Origin: Primulina eburnea
Taxonomy: Eukaryota > Streptophyta > Magnoliopsida > Lamiales > Gesneriaceae
Direction of reading: 5' to 3'
Length of the DNA: 64,000 nt
Assembly: GCF_022965805.1 (NCBI RefSeq)
Contig: NC_133104.1
Coordinates: forward strand, 22,901,308 to 22,965,307
The position numbers and the translations under genes were made by a program. This document shows, in pieces, positions 45,505 to 56,784 of the stretch. A model generated the notes under the pieces. That model ran no database searches. It saw only the letters and a list, made by a program, of their open reading frames with translations, and was not told where the DNA came from. Numbering within the stretch: position 1 is the first letter of the stretch; the number at the start of each line of letters is the position of its first letter.

Positions 45505-46335
45505 TATACCTGCAAGAAAAGGTTAGTATAAAACAATAAAAAAAAAATAAAGTTTCCTCACCGCAAAACCTCACAAATCACTCAAATGAGAATTCACTCG
45601 CACTCACCACAAAACCTCACAAATCACTCCAATGAAAATTCACTCGCACTCATCTTTTTTCCTCACCACAAAACCTCATAATTCACTCCAATGAAAATTC
45701 ACTTCACTCAAATATTTTCACTCAAGTGAGAATTCTCAAGGGCGATTAAGTCTCGTGGCTTCCACGTATCAAACTTATGAGATTAATGTAGTGACGCTTG
45801 AAATTCGACTCACTTAGACCACACAAGAACAAGCAACTTTGAAAATTGACTAGAATGCGACTAAATGACAAGAACAAACTTAACGCTGAAGTATATAAGC
45901 GCTAAAATTCCAACAAACACCCGATTCAATTTTAATTTTTTTTTTCTTTTTTTTTCGGGTGAACAGTACGCTACAGAACCGTGAATAGTAAATCCGGATT
46001 GAACAGTACACCGGAATTGAACAGTACTCCGGCATGAACAGTGATTTCCGAAATTATGAACAGTAATTTCCGAAATGAACAGTAATCGCGATGAACAGTA
46101 ACTTCGGACTGAACAGTTATCCGCCGAGATGAACAGTAATTCCGCCGATTTGAATAGTAATTCCGGAGATGAACAGTATCGGCGTTGAACAGTAACCTCG
46201 AATATTTTTTTTTTTTTTTTGTAGATTCAACAAATCCGTAGAAATCGCTACACGAAAATCGATATTGAAAATCCTACGAATAATTGAACGGATACTCTTA
46301 CTTGAATCAAAAAAACCTTGAGCTCTGATACCAAA
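45505..46335 (-). other. TE-G leader with repeats and primer site
   Basis: The leader has a tandem repeat of CTCACCACAAAACCTCA-type units (45556-45715), the TGAACAGTA array (45960-46195), T-runs and the iMet primer site (46333-46322). Unusually long for a leader, over 0.8 kb. Confidence 0.75.
45960..46195 (-). repeat. TGAACAGTA array, about 13 copies
   Basis: TGAACAGTA or TGAATAGTA recurs every 15-24 bp, separated by short CG-containing spacers such as TTCCG, CCGGA and CGCCG. On the coding strand this is TACTGTTCA. Confidence 0.9.
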
Positions 46336-47184
46336 TGATGCGATTCTTCAATCACGAAAAGCAAACGCGCCCAAAATCCGAGTCACGCCCTCGATTCGAT
46401 GGAATAAAGAAACGTTTGTGTTTTCCCGATCTTTGAAACAAGTAATTGATAGGTGTGATAATCGCCTCTAGATCACGCAGTCTAGCAACAATTAATCAAC
46501 GAAAGAACAATCTCATTCAAGAGAACCTCCAAAGAACCCGTCCTTGGAAACCCTCGTGATATTCGATTGACAAACGCCACAAAAGATAAATCTTTTGATA
46601 AGTTTGATTTGATACAACGCAAAAGTTATAACGAAACTTAAGGTTGTGTTGAGAGAATTCTCAAAGGAATTTTCATAAACTCAATAATGAACAAAAGTTA
46701 AAAGTTTACATGGTATTCTAACTTATATATAGTTAACAAAACCCTAAATATAAAAATTGCATATTTAGAGATAACAAATCTACTTGACAAAATAATTAAA
46801 ACTCTAAAATAGGAAAATAAATCTCCGCCAAAACTAAAGGGCACGGACCCCGTGTATGCCTCCGGGTGAGGGTCCGTATAGGCTCTGTAAAATTACTCTC
46901 CGGAAAACAATGGACACGGACCCCGTGTACAGGTCCGTGCTCGGGTCCGTGTAGACTCGGGTTTCTCCTTCTCGACTGTACTGGGCAAGGACCCCGTGTG
47001 CAGGTCCGTGCTCGGGTCCGTGCAGCCTCGGGTCTTTTGAACAATGCTTGAATAATGTCCTTTGGCTTTTCCCACGCACTCCCATGCATCACGAGACCTA
47101 CTTCCTTGCTCATCAATCCTTGTAGGGCCTCTTTGAACTTCCTTAACCGTCCTTTGAACGCCATGCCTGGCCAGATTCACATCA
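46336..47184 (-). repeat. TE-G 5' LTR (849 bp)
   Basis: Partner of 42365-43213, same length. Its ACACGGACCCC array is at 46841-47022. Confidence 0.92.
46841..47022 (-). repeat. ACACGGACCCC array in TE-G 5' LTR
   Basis: Units at 46841, 46914 and 46985 (73, 71 bp), as in the partner LTR. Confidence 0.92.
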
Positions 47185-47347
47185 GCAGGCTAGCGCCGCA
47201 GTGTCGCACTGCGGGCGCTGCCGCGCTGCCAGTACGTGCCAGGCAGCGCCTAGGCGCTGCAGAGCAGCACCGCAGCGCTGCTGGCACGCACCAGGCAGCG
47301 CCGCAGCACTGCAGGGCAGCGCCTAGGCGCCAGTCTGGCGCTGCCTA
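47185..47347 (+). repeat. GCGCCTAGGCGC / GCAGCGC array, TE-F 5' LTR
   Basis: GC-rich palindromes, with GCGCCTAGGCGC at 47246 and 47319 (73 bp apart), embedded in CAGCGC and GCTGC repeats. A TATA-like TTTAAAAATAG follows just downstream (about 47364). Confidence 0.8.
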
Positions 47348-48564
47348 GTTCAGATTTTTGGCTTTAAAAATAGTTTTCTTGCTTCTTTTTGGTACTATTA
47401 AATCTTTATATCCTAGTAAACTAAAAATTAATTTAGATGACATGAAGTTTCATTTGGGATCATTGAACCGTGTTTTAAGCAAGGTCCGTGTCCTTCATGT
47501 TTTGGGAAAAATTTATAGTATGCTTTGAGTTTGATGTCATGGTTTAGTACTATGATTTACAAGGTCGAGTCATGGGAATTTTAGAATGTCCTAAGAGGCG
47601 ATTGAGCTAGAGAGTATGCATGCTAAGTATGTCTAAGATATGCAAGTTAAGCTTTTGAATTCATGTTAGTATGTGCAGCAACGGCCCCAATCGAGATCCA
47701 ATGAATCCCTCAACACCAAGTAAGTATGTAGGACGTGCAAAGAAAATATTTTAAGTTTTTGGAGGTATGCTAAATGTCTTGTGACCAAATTATGTTAGGA
47801 TTGGAAAGCGTTAAATTATGAACGGGGACCAATCCGCCCGTTAAATTATGAACGGGTAAGATCGAGGTTGGAAAGCGTTAAATTATGAACGGGGACCAAC
47901 CAGCCCGTTAAATTATGAACGGGGATCTTATGTATGTGGCAGTGGATACGTCCCTGTCAGCCCAGTACTGTGGTATGTCTGATCAGGCATTTATTATGTT
48001 ATGGGTCACTTGCTTTGAAACATCTTCTACAAAATGATGAAGTTACGTATGTTCAAGTATGTTCAAGTATGCAAGTATGTTAAAGAAAAGTTTATGATGA
48101 TGGCACGTCAAAGTATGTATGTACGCATGTTCAAGTTTAATATGCAAGTTCAAGTTTCAAGATATGTATGTCATATTCTAAAGTTGCATGTGATTTTATT
48201 ATGTAGTACTCGTTATTCCCAGTTTATACGTGTTGAGTCTTTAGACTCTCTAGACTTGATCGATGCAGGTAAGTATGTTGAGGAGGAGACAGGAGGTGGC
48301 GACCAAGGGGCAGGCTTGGACTGAGCGGAAGGCTAAACCCGAGGACCACTAAGTTTATGTTTTTATGAAAAGTTTAAAATACTCTTCTTTTATGTTGGAT
48401 GTGAGACATTTGAAACAAGTATGTTGTTGGAAAATTTATTTGGTGATGTTGATTTCAAATATTAATATGATGAATGATGAGTGACGACCTTATAGATTTT
48501 ATGTTTAAGAAAATTTTAAATTTTTCCGCAAATTTTTAAGTAGTAAAAAGTACGGTACGTTATA
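47185..48564 (+). repeat. TE-F 5' LTR, second part
   Basis: Corresponds to 54622 onward in the 3' LTR. It starts within the GCGCCTAGGCGC array (47185-47347) and is followed by TTTAAAAATAG. It contains four CGTTAAATTATGAACGGG units (47809-47925). It ends TTATA at 48564, where TE-I has TTACA. Confidence 0.88.
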
Positions 48565-48566
48565 GT

Positions 48567-48578
48567 TGGTATCAGAGC
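48567..48578 (+). other. Primer binding site of TE-F (tRNA-iMet)
   Basis: TGGTATCAGAGC two bases after the LTR end. Confidence 0.92.
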
Positions 48579-48785
48579 CAGGTTCTTGAAAAGGGTTATG
48601 CCTACTGCCAGTCACAAGAAACTCACGAAGTCCTATCTCCAGTCTGTAAGTTTTAAAGTTTTGAAATTATGTTATGTAGTAAGTATTTAGTCATGATTCC
48701 AGCATGGGCATATTTAAAATTTAAGTTATGTGCATCTTATGTAATTTATATTATGTTCAGGCATGTTGGGTAAATATAGAACGGT

Positions 48786-49863
48786 ATGCCTCCTAGACGT
48801 TTGATTGCCCGTGGAGCAAGGGATGAGGACAGAGAGACTTATGATGGAGAGAGGGCCCCTCCTCCTCCACCACCAGATATGCAGGCACAGATGCTTGCAG
48901 GCATGACTCAATTCTTCGCACAGTTTTCGGGGAACCACGCTGCAGCAATGGGTGCAGAGGAGAGACCCAGGCGAGAAGCAGTGTATGAAAGGTTCAGGAG
49001 GATGAGTCCAAAGGAGTTCTCGGGTACCACTGACCCGATGATAGCCGAAGGATGGATCAAGTCCATCGAGGTAATCTTCGATTTTATGGAGCTGACCGAT
49101 GCTGATAAGGTCAGGTGTGCCACGTTCCTTCTGTCAGGGGACGCTAGGCTATGGTGGGAGAGAGCATCAGTGGCAGTGAATTTGCATACTTTGACTTGGA
49201 CGGGATTCAAGGAATTGTTCTTCGCCAAGTACATCACTGAAGAGGTAAGATCCCGATTGACCAGAGAATTTATGACGTTGCGTCAAGGAGACAGCAGCGT
49301 GACAGATTTCGTCAGGAAGTTTGAGAGGGGGTGTTACTTTGTACCCCTGATTTCTAATGATGTCTAGGCAAAGCTGAGAAATTTTATGGATGGTTTGCGG
49401 CCTATCTTGCGCCGTGATGTGAAGGTAGCTGGCCCTACTACATATGCAGTTGCCGTTTCTACAGCTTTGGCGGCAGAACAAGATCTGAGGGATATGGAGG
49501 CGGACAGGCAGGGCAAGAGGCCCTATCAGGCACCACCGCAACACCACCAGCAGCAGCATCAGCGACCTCAGCATAAGAGGCCTTACCGAGGGCCGTCGGG
49601 AAAGAAGCCGTATTAGGGACCGCCGATGGGCAAAGGTCCAGTTCAACAGCAGGGGGCAACTCAGAAGCCCGTTATTTTCCCAGTGTGTCCTAAGTGCAAC
49701 CGCCAGCATCCAGGGCCATGTTTGTATGGATCAGGCAAATGCTTTAAGTGTGGAGCCAGTGACCACATGATGAAAGAGCGCCCGCAGTGGAAACAGCCAA
49801 CTCAGGGCAGAGTGCTCGCCATGCATGCACAGGAGGCGAATCCAGACACTACCTTACTGACCG
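48786..49863 (+). pseudogene. gag: TE-F gag, with two nonsense changes
   Basis: Starts MPPRRLIARGARDEDRE at 48786. A proline run and DMQAQMLAGMTQFFAQFSG are followed by the capsid core: RRMSPKEFSGTTDP, EGWIKSIEVIFDFM, DARLWWERASV, EFMTLRQGDSSV. TAG stops at 49365-49367 and 49614-49616 replace CAG, which TE-I keeps at the first site and as CAG in CATCAGGGA at the second. The C-terminal zinc knuckle CFKCGASDHMMKER has lost its last Cys (TE-I has it). The frame ends at the proposed intron donor after LLTG. Unspliced reading stops at 49884-49886. Confidence 0.88.
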
Positions 49864-50039
49864 GTAAACTTTCTTACCTAAACTAAGTATTATGTTTCGT
49901 GAGTGTTGGAATTTTATTGAGATTATTAGTGTGCTAGTAATATTTTTGAGTGACTTAGAATATATCGATCTCTTCTATGCTCAAGGATAATGTTAGTAAT
50001 TTTGGGATATAAGTTTCGTGTTGTGCTAACGTCTCTCAG
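49864..50039 (+). other. Putative intron between gag and protease (TE-F, 176 bp)
   Basis: ACCG|GTAAAC donor and TCTCTCAG|GAAG acceptor. Joining the flanks links the gag frame to the protease frame in phase 1 and restores the continuous junction TLLTG-SIFIK before [11 protein letters not shown]. The segment itself is AT-rich with stops in all useful frames. TE-I has the same arrangement at 62038-62201 with a largely different interior. Splicing is inferred, not shown. Confidence 0.7.
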
Positions 50040-51873
50040 GAAGTATTTTCATTAAGAGAATAGATACTCGGGCCTTGATAGACTCAGGAGCCACCCATTC
50101 ATTCATCTCAGAGACGTTCGCTAGTCACTTGGATATCAAGACCATCGGCCTCGACGTGAATTATTCAGTGACAGTCCCATCAGGGGAAGAGTTGTTAGCT
50201 ACTAGAGTGGTCAGAGACATCGATCTGGAAATGCATGGTCACCTGGTATATGCAGATTTGATCTTATTGCCGATGCCAGAATTCGACATTATATTGGGAA
50301 TGGATTGGTTGACTAAGAACAGAGTTCTGATTGATTTCCAGAAAAGATCAGTGTTGGTTAGACCACTGGGCAGGGAGCAATTCCTATTCGAGCCAGCTAG
50401 ATGGAGGAATTTTTCTCGCATGATTTCCTGTATGCAGGCGAGGAGACTGATTTCTAAAGGATGTCAGGCTTTCTTGGCCAGTGTTGTTTCAGCACCTGAT
50501 GTGGCCACTCCATCTATATCAGATGTTCCAGTAGTCCAAGATTTCCCAGATGTCTTTCCAGATGACATTGCAGGCCTTCCACCGGATAGAGAGGTGGAGT
50601 TTGCCATTGATCTCATGCCAGGTACAGTGCCAATCTCTAAGGCACCATACAAATTAGCTCCAGCTGAGATGTTAGAGCTCAAACAGCAGATACAGGAGCT
50701 TCTAGACAAGGAATTTATTCGCCCAAGTTTCTCTCCTTGGGGCGCACCAGTGCTATTTGTGAAAAAGAAAGATGGGAGCATGAGGCTTTGCATCGATTAC
50801 CGTGAGTTGAACAAGGTGACAATTAAGAATAAGTACCCACAGCCTAGAATCGAAGACTTGTTTGATCAATTGCAGGGAGCTACCGTGTTCTCTAAGATAG
50901 ATCTTCGATCAGGGTATCATCAATTGAAAGTAAAGGATGCAGATGTCCACAAGACAGCTTTGCATTACGAGTTCTTACTGATGCCGTTTGGAGTGACGAA
51001 TGCTCCAGCTATTTTTATGGATCTCATGAACCGAGTATTCCAACCGTATCTTGATCAGTTCGTCATAGTATTTATTGACGACATCCTCATATACTCGAAG
51101 AGCCATGAGGAGCATAACCAGCATTTGAGGACAGTTTTACAGATCCTCCAGAGTCGCAAGTTATTTGCGAAATTCAGTAAGTGAGAATTTTGGTTGGAAA
51201 AGGTAGCGTTTTTGGGTCATATAGTATCTAGTAGTGGTATCGAGGTGGATGCAGCGAAAGTAGCAACTGTCAAGGATTGGGTTTAGCCAAAGAATGCATC
51301 TGAGATCCACAGTTTTCTGGGTTTAGCTGGTTACTACCGAAAGTTTATTCAGGGATTCTCGTCGATAGCAGTGCCGCTCACTTCACTTACTAAAAAGAAT
51401 GCAAAATTTATGTAGAGTGAAGAATGTCAGAAGAGCTTAGATAGTTTGAAGCAAGCTCTTATTTCAGCACCGGTGTTAGCCATGCCATCAGGGCAAGGAG
51501 ATTTTGTGTTATACACCGATGCATCTAAGCTCGGTTTAGGAGCAGTATTGATGCAGCAGGGTCGGGTCATAGCTTATGCTTCCAGACAGTTGAAGGTGCA
51601 TGAGAAGAACTACCCGACACATGATATTGAGTTAGCAGCCGTTGTTTTTGCATTGAAGATTTGGAGACATTATTTAACGGTGAGAAATGTCAGATTTTCA
51701 CCGATCACAAGAGTCTCAAATATTTTTTCACGCAGAAAGAGTTAAATATGAGACAGATACGTTGGTTAGAACTGGTGAAGGATTACGACTGTGAAATTAG
51801 TTACCATCCAGGAAAAGCTAATGTTGTCGCAGACGCATTGAGCAGAAAAGTTGCAGTCATAGCTCATTTATAA
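50040..51873 (+). pseudogene. pol: TE-F protease, reverse transcriptase and RNase H, broken
   Basis: Protease: [17 protein letters not shown] at the start and [17 protein letters not shown]. Reverse transcriptase: [32 protein letters not shown] and [15 protein letters not shown]. RNase [17 protein letters not shown] and [15 protein letters not shown]. Defects are TGA at 51182 (TGC in TE-I), TAG at 51284 and 51413, a frameshift near 51680, TAA at 51871, and a 15-bp in-frame loss before [10 protein letters not shown] that removes five residues present in TE-I. Polymerase activity from this copy is not expected. Confidence 0.9.
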
Positions 51874-51957
51874 GCTCAGAGATCTCTTCAATATGAGATT
51901 CAAAAGTTTGGCTTAGAAGTTTATCACAAGGGCAGAGCTCCTAAGCTGTCTAATCTG

Positions 51958-53403
51958 ATGGTCCAATCTTCCTTGTTAGACCGTATCCGAGCAGGTCAGC
52001 CTCCAGATGAGCAATTATTAAAATGGAGGCTCAAAGATGAAGCCAAGGGCAGTGTACTTTATTCAGTGTCCGATGGTATTGTGAGATACAGAGATAGGAT
52101 GTGGGTGCCTAGTGTTGATTCGATCAGACAGGATATTATGACAGAGGCACACGCATCTCCGTATTCTATTCACCCAGGAGGTACCAAGATGTACAAAGAC
52201 TTGCAGATTTTGTATTGGTGGCCGGGAATGAAGCGAGACATCCGCAGATTTGTGTCTGAATGCCTCACTTGTCAGCAAGTGAAGGCAGAACATCAGAGGC
52301 CGGCTGGATTGCTTAAGCCTCTCCCTATCCCTGAATGGAAATGGGAGAATATCACTATGGACTTCGTCGTTGGACTACCTAGATCAGTTAGAGGATCTAA
52401 TGCCATCTGGGTTATAGTGGATCGACTAACTAAGTCAGCACATTTCTTACCGGTGAAGACGACTTTCTCTATGACTCAGTATGAAGAACTCTATATCCGG
52501 GAGATAGTTCGTTTGCACGGAATCCCAGTTTCTATTGTGTCCGATAGAGATTCGAGATTCACATCATCTTTCTGGAAAAGTTTACATGCAGCCATGGGGA
52601 AGAAATTGTTATTCAATACTGCGTTTCACCCTCAGACAGATGGCCAGTCTGAGCGAGTGATTCAGATATTAGAGGATTTGTTGAGAGCTTGTATGATTGA
52701 TTTTCAGGCGACTTGGGAGTCTAAATTACCGCTCGTGGAGTTTACCTACAATAACAGTTTCCAATCATCAATAGGTATGGCTCCTTATGAAGCGTTGTAT
52801 GGAAGGAAGTGCAGATCGCCAGTTCACTGGGATGAAGTTGGTGAGAGAACAGAACTTGGTCCAGATATAGTTCCGCAGACTGCAGATGTGGTGGTCAAGA
52901 TTCGTGATAGAATGAAGACCGCCCAGAGCCGTCAAAAGAGTTATGCTGACAAGAGAAGAAGGGATCTTGAGTTTGCCGTAGGTGATCATGTATTCGTTAA
53001 GATAGCACATATGAAGGGTGTTATGAGATTTGGGAAAAGAGGTAAGCTGAGTCTGAGATTTATTGGACCGTTTGAAATTCTTGACAGAGTTGGGACACTA
53101 GCTTATCGTGTAGCCCTACCGCCGAATCTGGCCGGAGTGCACAATGTGTTCCACGTTTCAATGTTGAGGAAGTATCTAGCTAATCCTTCGCATGTTCTGA
53201 GCCATGAGCCATTGCATTTGACTCCAGACCTGTCTTATGAGGAAAAACCGGTTAAAATTTTAGACAGACAAGAACGTAGGCTTCGGAACAAGACGTCTAA
53301 GTTAGTAAAAGTCCAATGGTTGAATCAATCAGTGGAGGAGGCCACTTGGGAAGTTGAAGCAGACACGAGACTTCGCTACCCGGAGTTGTTCGGTAAGACT
53401 TAA
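51958..53403 (+). CDS. int: TE-F integrase with chromodomain (intact frame, 481 aa)
   Basis: HHCC finger: EAHASPYSIHPGG then CLTCQQVK. Core: ITMDFVVGLP (first Asp), SIVSDRDSRF (second Asp) and TDGQSERVIQ (Glu), with 35 residues between the Asp of SDRD and the Glu, as in active D,D-35-E integrases. A GPF/Y-like segment RFIGPFEILDRVG and a chromodomain follow: EKPVKILDRQERRLRNK, VKVQWLNQSVEEATWEVE. Chromodomains of the Tekay/Del group are thought to guide insertion to modified histones. The frame is still open although the upstream pol is broken. The true N-terminus is produced by processing, so Met 51958 is only the first Met after a stop. Confidence 0.92.
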   Translation: MVQSSLLDRIRAGQPPDEQLLKWRLKDEAKGSVLYSVSDGIVRYRDRMWVPSVDSIRQDIMTEAHASPYSIHPGGTKMYKDLQILYWWPGMKRDIRRFVSECLTCQQVKAEHQRPAGLLKPLPIPEWKWENITMDFVVGLPRSVRGSNAIWVIVDRLTKSAHFLPVKTTFSMTQYEELYIREIVRLHGIPVSIVSDRDSRFTSSFWKSLHAAMGKKLLFNTAFHPQTDGQSERVIQILEDLLRACMIDFQATWESKLPLVEFTYNNSFQSSIGMAPYEALYGRKCRSPVHWDEVGERTELGPDIVPQTADVVVKIRDRMKTAQSRQKSYADKRRRDLEFAVGDHVFVKIAHMKGVMRFGKRGKLSLRFIGPFEILDRVGTLAYRVALPPNLAGVHNVFHVSMLRKYLANPSHVLSHEPLHLTPDLSYEEKPVKILDRQERRLRNKTSKLVKVQWLNQSVEEATWEVEADTRLRYPELFGKT

Positions 53404-53424
53404 TTTCGAGGACTAAATTTTTAT

Positions 53425-53439
53425 AAGTGGGGGAGATAC
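53425..53439 (+). other. Polypurine tract of TE-F
   Basis: AAGTGGGGGAGATAC directly before TGTAAAGCCC. Confidence 0.85.
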
Positions 53440-55301
53440 TGTAAAGCCCAAAAATCAGTATACGTAAAATCCATGCATTTATTTAAATTTTATTATCTTA
53501 ATTATTTATGGTTAATCGATCTACGTTAATAATATTTTCTCGAGTTTTATGTTTCAGGCGATTATTCAAGGCGAGATCGAGGAAAGGAGACCGGGACGAT
53601 TTTTAGTAAATTTTAATGTGGTATTTTATTTTAAGTTAGGTATGAGGCATTTTAAATGATTTATGAAGTTTTAATATTTTTAAAGCCTAATTTAAATATT
53701 AATTTATTTTAGAATTTTTAAACTTTTAAAGTTTATCAATCAGGGGATTTTAGTAAATTTATTATGGGATTAGAATTTTATTAATTTGTTGATTTGTTAA
53801 CATTTTTATTAGCATGATTTATTTATTTAAAGACACTTTATAATTACTAATTAGGTGGTTTATTACACACCACACACACATATTAAAATATTCAATTATT
53901 CCAACATTTTTTTTTCACACACACTCATACACGTAAAGCACATACACACACACACACACACATGTTTTTCAATGTTTTTGACTTAAGGGGAATGGAAGTT
54001 TTCTTTAACTTCTCTTCTTTCCATCTCCACATCACTACTCCCCTCTCCAAGTTCTCCTTTCCAAGAGCACGTCCACTCTCTGCAATATTCCAGTAATTTT
54101 AGTTCACTTTTATTTCAAGAAAATCGAGCCACGTTCATCCGGATCAATCCTAGCACTCGTTCCGCTTCGGTATCGCCGGTTCGGTAACGTTTGAGCAGAA
54201 ATGTGTTGAATCAATTTTGAAACGTTTTTGGATCTAAAAATTTGAATTTTTCTGTCTTTTCGTGTGCTGCGAATTTTCGGTCACTTATCTCGAAAACTTT
54301 CAACTAGAAAAACGTAGATCTTTTTGATACCTTCGATTTGACAGTAAATTCAAAATATTTGGATAAACATTGAGTGAGTTATGGTTGTTTTCGTGAGACT
54401 GCTCAAATGTGTTTTCTAAAAAAAAATGTGTTATTGTCATGTTCTTGAGAATTTCTTGTTGCAGGCTTCGTTGGGAATCGTCGGAGGTTCATTGCTGTGT
54501 TTAAGAGTGTCCATTGGGTTGATCATGTGAATTTTGAGGTGTTGTCTCGAGTGGTTTAAGTTGTGCATGCATTAGAAGTCATAGGGAATTCATGTGCAGG
54601 AATTTTGGGGGTGAACAAGCGCAGGCGCTGCCTGGCACGTACTGGCAGCGCCGCGCCTAGGCGCCAGTCTGGCACTGCAGCGCTACACTGTAGCGCCTAG
54701 GCGCTGCCTACTGCAGATTTTTGGCTTTAAAAATAGTTTTCTTGCTTCTTTTGGGTACTATTAAATCTTTATATCCTAGTAAACTAAAAATTAATTTGGA
54801 TGACATGAAGTTTCATTTGGGATCATTGAACCGTGTTTTAAGCAAGGTCCGTGTCCTTCATGTTTTGGGAAAAATTTATAGTATGCATGCTTTGAGTTTG
54901 ATGTCATGGTTTAGTACTATGATTTACAAGGTCGAGTCATGGGAATTTTAGAATGTCCTAAGAGGCGATTGAGCTGGAGAGTAAGCATGCTAAGTATGTC
55001 TAAGATATGCAAGTTAAGCTTTTGAATTCATGTTAGTATGTGCAGCAACGGCCCCAATCGAGATCCAATGAATCCCTCAACACCAAGTAAGTATGTAGGA
55101 CGTGCAAAGAAAATATTTTAAGTTTTTGGAGGTATCCTAAATGTCTTGTGACCAAATTATGTTAGGATTGGAAAGCGTTAAATTATGAACGGGGACCAAT
55201 CCGCCCGTTAAATTATGAACGGGTTAGATCGAGGTTGGAAAGCGTTAAATTATGAACGGGGACCAACCAGCCCGTTAAATTATGAACGGGGATCTTATGT
55301 A
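53440..55301 (+). repeat. TE-F 3' LTR, truncated at the right
   Basis: Matches both parts of the 5' LTR and in addition carries 54032-54621, missing there. Its GC palindrome array is at 54621-54710, followed by TTTAAAAATAG at 54726. Four CGTTAAATTATGAACGGG units lie near 55177-55290. It stops at TTATGTA, where TE-H begins. Confidence 0.88.
54621..54710 (+). repeat. GCGCCTAGGCGC array, TE-F 3' LTR
   Basis: GCGCCTAGGCGC at 54653 and again at 54693 (40 bp apart). It is shorter than the 5' copy, which has 163 bp, so the array length has changed since insertion. Confidence 0.8.
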
Positions 55302-56784
55302 TTCAATTTCGAAATATTCGGCATAACAATCAGTTAATAATAAAAATTAAAGAAGAAATACCTACCTGGTATTCGGCTCTGACTATCAATATCAATTCTG
55401 TTATACTATACTGAAACATTCTGATATCATGACACAATCAGTCTAGTACAAAACACAAAATCACATATCTGTTTCTCTGACCGATACTCTGCTCTGATTA
55501 TCGAAATACTGTTCTGACCACTCTGATCACGTTTCTGAACTGCTGAAATTCTCGAATTCATTTCTGATACAAGCTGAACTGTATATACTCTCAACGGTTC
55601 ATAAAATCTGTATCAATACTGGTTCAGAATAACAATAATCTATGCTAATCTAGTAAATATATAGGATTGTAAGTTCTAACAATACTATCGATTCTGACAA
55701 ATCAATCAGATCTTCATGTCATTCTGATCAACTGCTATATATCATCTGCAAATATAATATGCTCCCCAAACAATACAATCTGTATAAGATACTGATATAG
55801 AAGCAATAATTCTCAAACAGTTCAAAACACAATCATATCAGATAATCTGTCAACTCATATAATATCAATCTCTGACAATTCTGACATTTCTGACTTTCTG
55901 ATCTTTCTGATATCGGTATCTGATCAGTCACTGATCACAATATCAACTGTCTCAAAATCAATCAGTATACTAACATCAGATATCATCTATTCTGAATACA
56001 ATCTGTTTCAACAAAATACATATCTGAACAATTTCTGTATACCAGAATCATAATTCTCAGAATATTTAATATGATCTTTCAAATATTCTTTCAATTCATT
56101 TTGTATCATTCTGTATAGACAATACCATTCTGTACTAAATCTACTATACAAACAATACCTGATCTCAATTCAATTCTGAAATTTATCTTTCTGATATAAC
56201 ACAATTCTGAAATCTTATCTAGGCAAACATCAGCCAACTTGTATAATACTGACCAATCTGTCAATACTAAACTCGATTTCAGTGGATCTACTGAATACAT
56301 AAGGATGCAATCTGCTCCTTTCTGTACTAATCGAGACATATACAATACAGATATCAAAGGAATTCAAAATCTAGAATCCTTATCGTGGTATCTCCACTAA
56401 TCAGTTATCTCTGGTCTGAATCTTACCATTTCTGGAAAAATTCTATAATATGTCTGTACTCGTTCAGCATATATATATATATATATATCATAATGCGTTC
56501 AAATCAGAAAACACAAGTCATCATAATCTAACTCGATTTCATTCTTATCTTACAGCAGTATATAAGATGTCACAGAAATCTCTGATATCAACATTTTCCT
56601 CAACAAGCTAGGAAATCAATACTACAGTACAACTAGACCCAACAGATACAACATATCTCCATGCAACTCAGTCAAAAATATCCTTATGAAATGCATTAGC
56701 ATATATCAATACATATGCATCATAATCATAAAGAATAGTACCTGTTATGGATTCTGGGTCTATTTCTCAATTGAACGTTGTTCC
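55302..56784 (-). pseudogene. TE-H decayed pol
   Basis: From gag onward, the minus strand near 56750-56700 still reads ITGTIL then DAYVLI in the gag-to-protease frame. Further on, with stops, come VRFRPEI and SRLVQKGADCILMYSVD, the region between protease and reverse transcriptase of Tekay-like elements. No catalytic DSGA or YIDD is left. The left end near 55320 resembles the RNase H-integrase linker in TE-E around 36700. Confidence 0.65.

Larger units (their letters stand above)
42365..47184 (-). mobile_element. TE-G: gypsy element with gag, integrase remnant and unknown frames
   Basis: 849-bp LTRs 42365-43213 and 46336-47184 (TGATGTGAATC...AATCGCATCA on the coding strand), iMet primer site 46322-46333, polypurine tract 43214-43227. 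The C-terminal pol word FKEALQGLMSK, well known from a large dicot gypsy group, reads into the LTR. About 19 LTR differences by eye (near 2 %). No target duplication: the right flank lacks about 590 bp of the TE-F LTR. Confidence 0.88.
41775..55301 (+). mobile_element. TE-F: Tekay/Del-type chromovirus (Ty3/gypsy), partly degenerate
   Basis: Plus-strand element: split 5' LTR (41775-42363 and 47185-48564), iMet primer site at 48567, gag, a short intron-like segment, pol with chromodomain integrase, purine tract AAGTGGGGGAGATAC at 53425-53439, and 3' LTR from 53440, cut off at 55301. No right target duplication can be seen. Stops occur in gag, reverse transcriptase and RNase H; integrase is open. 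Confidence 0.9.
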
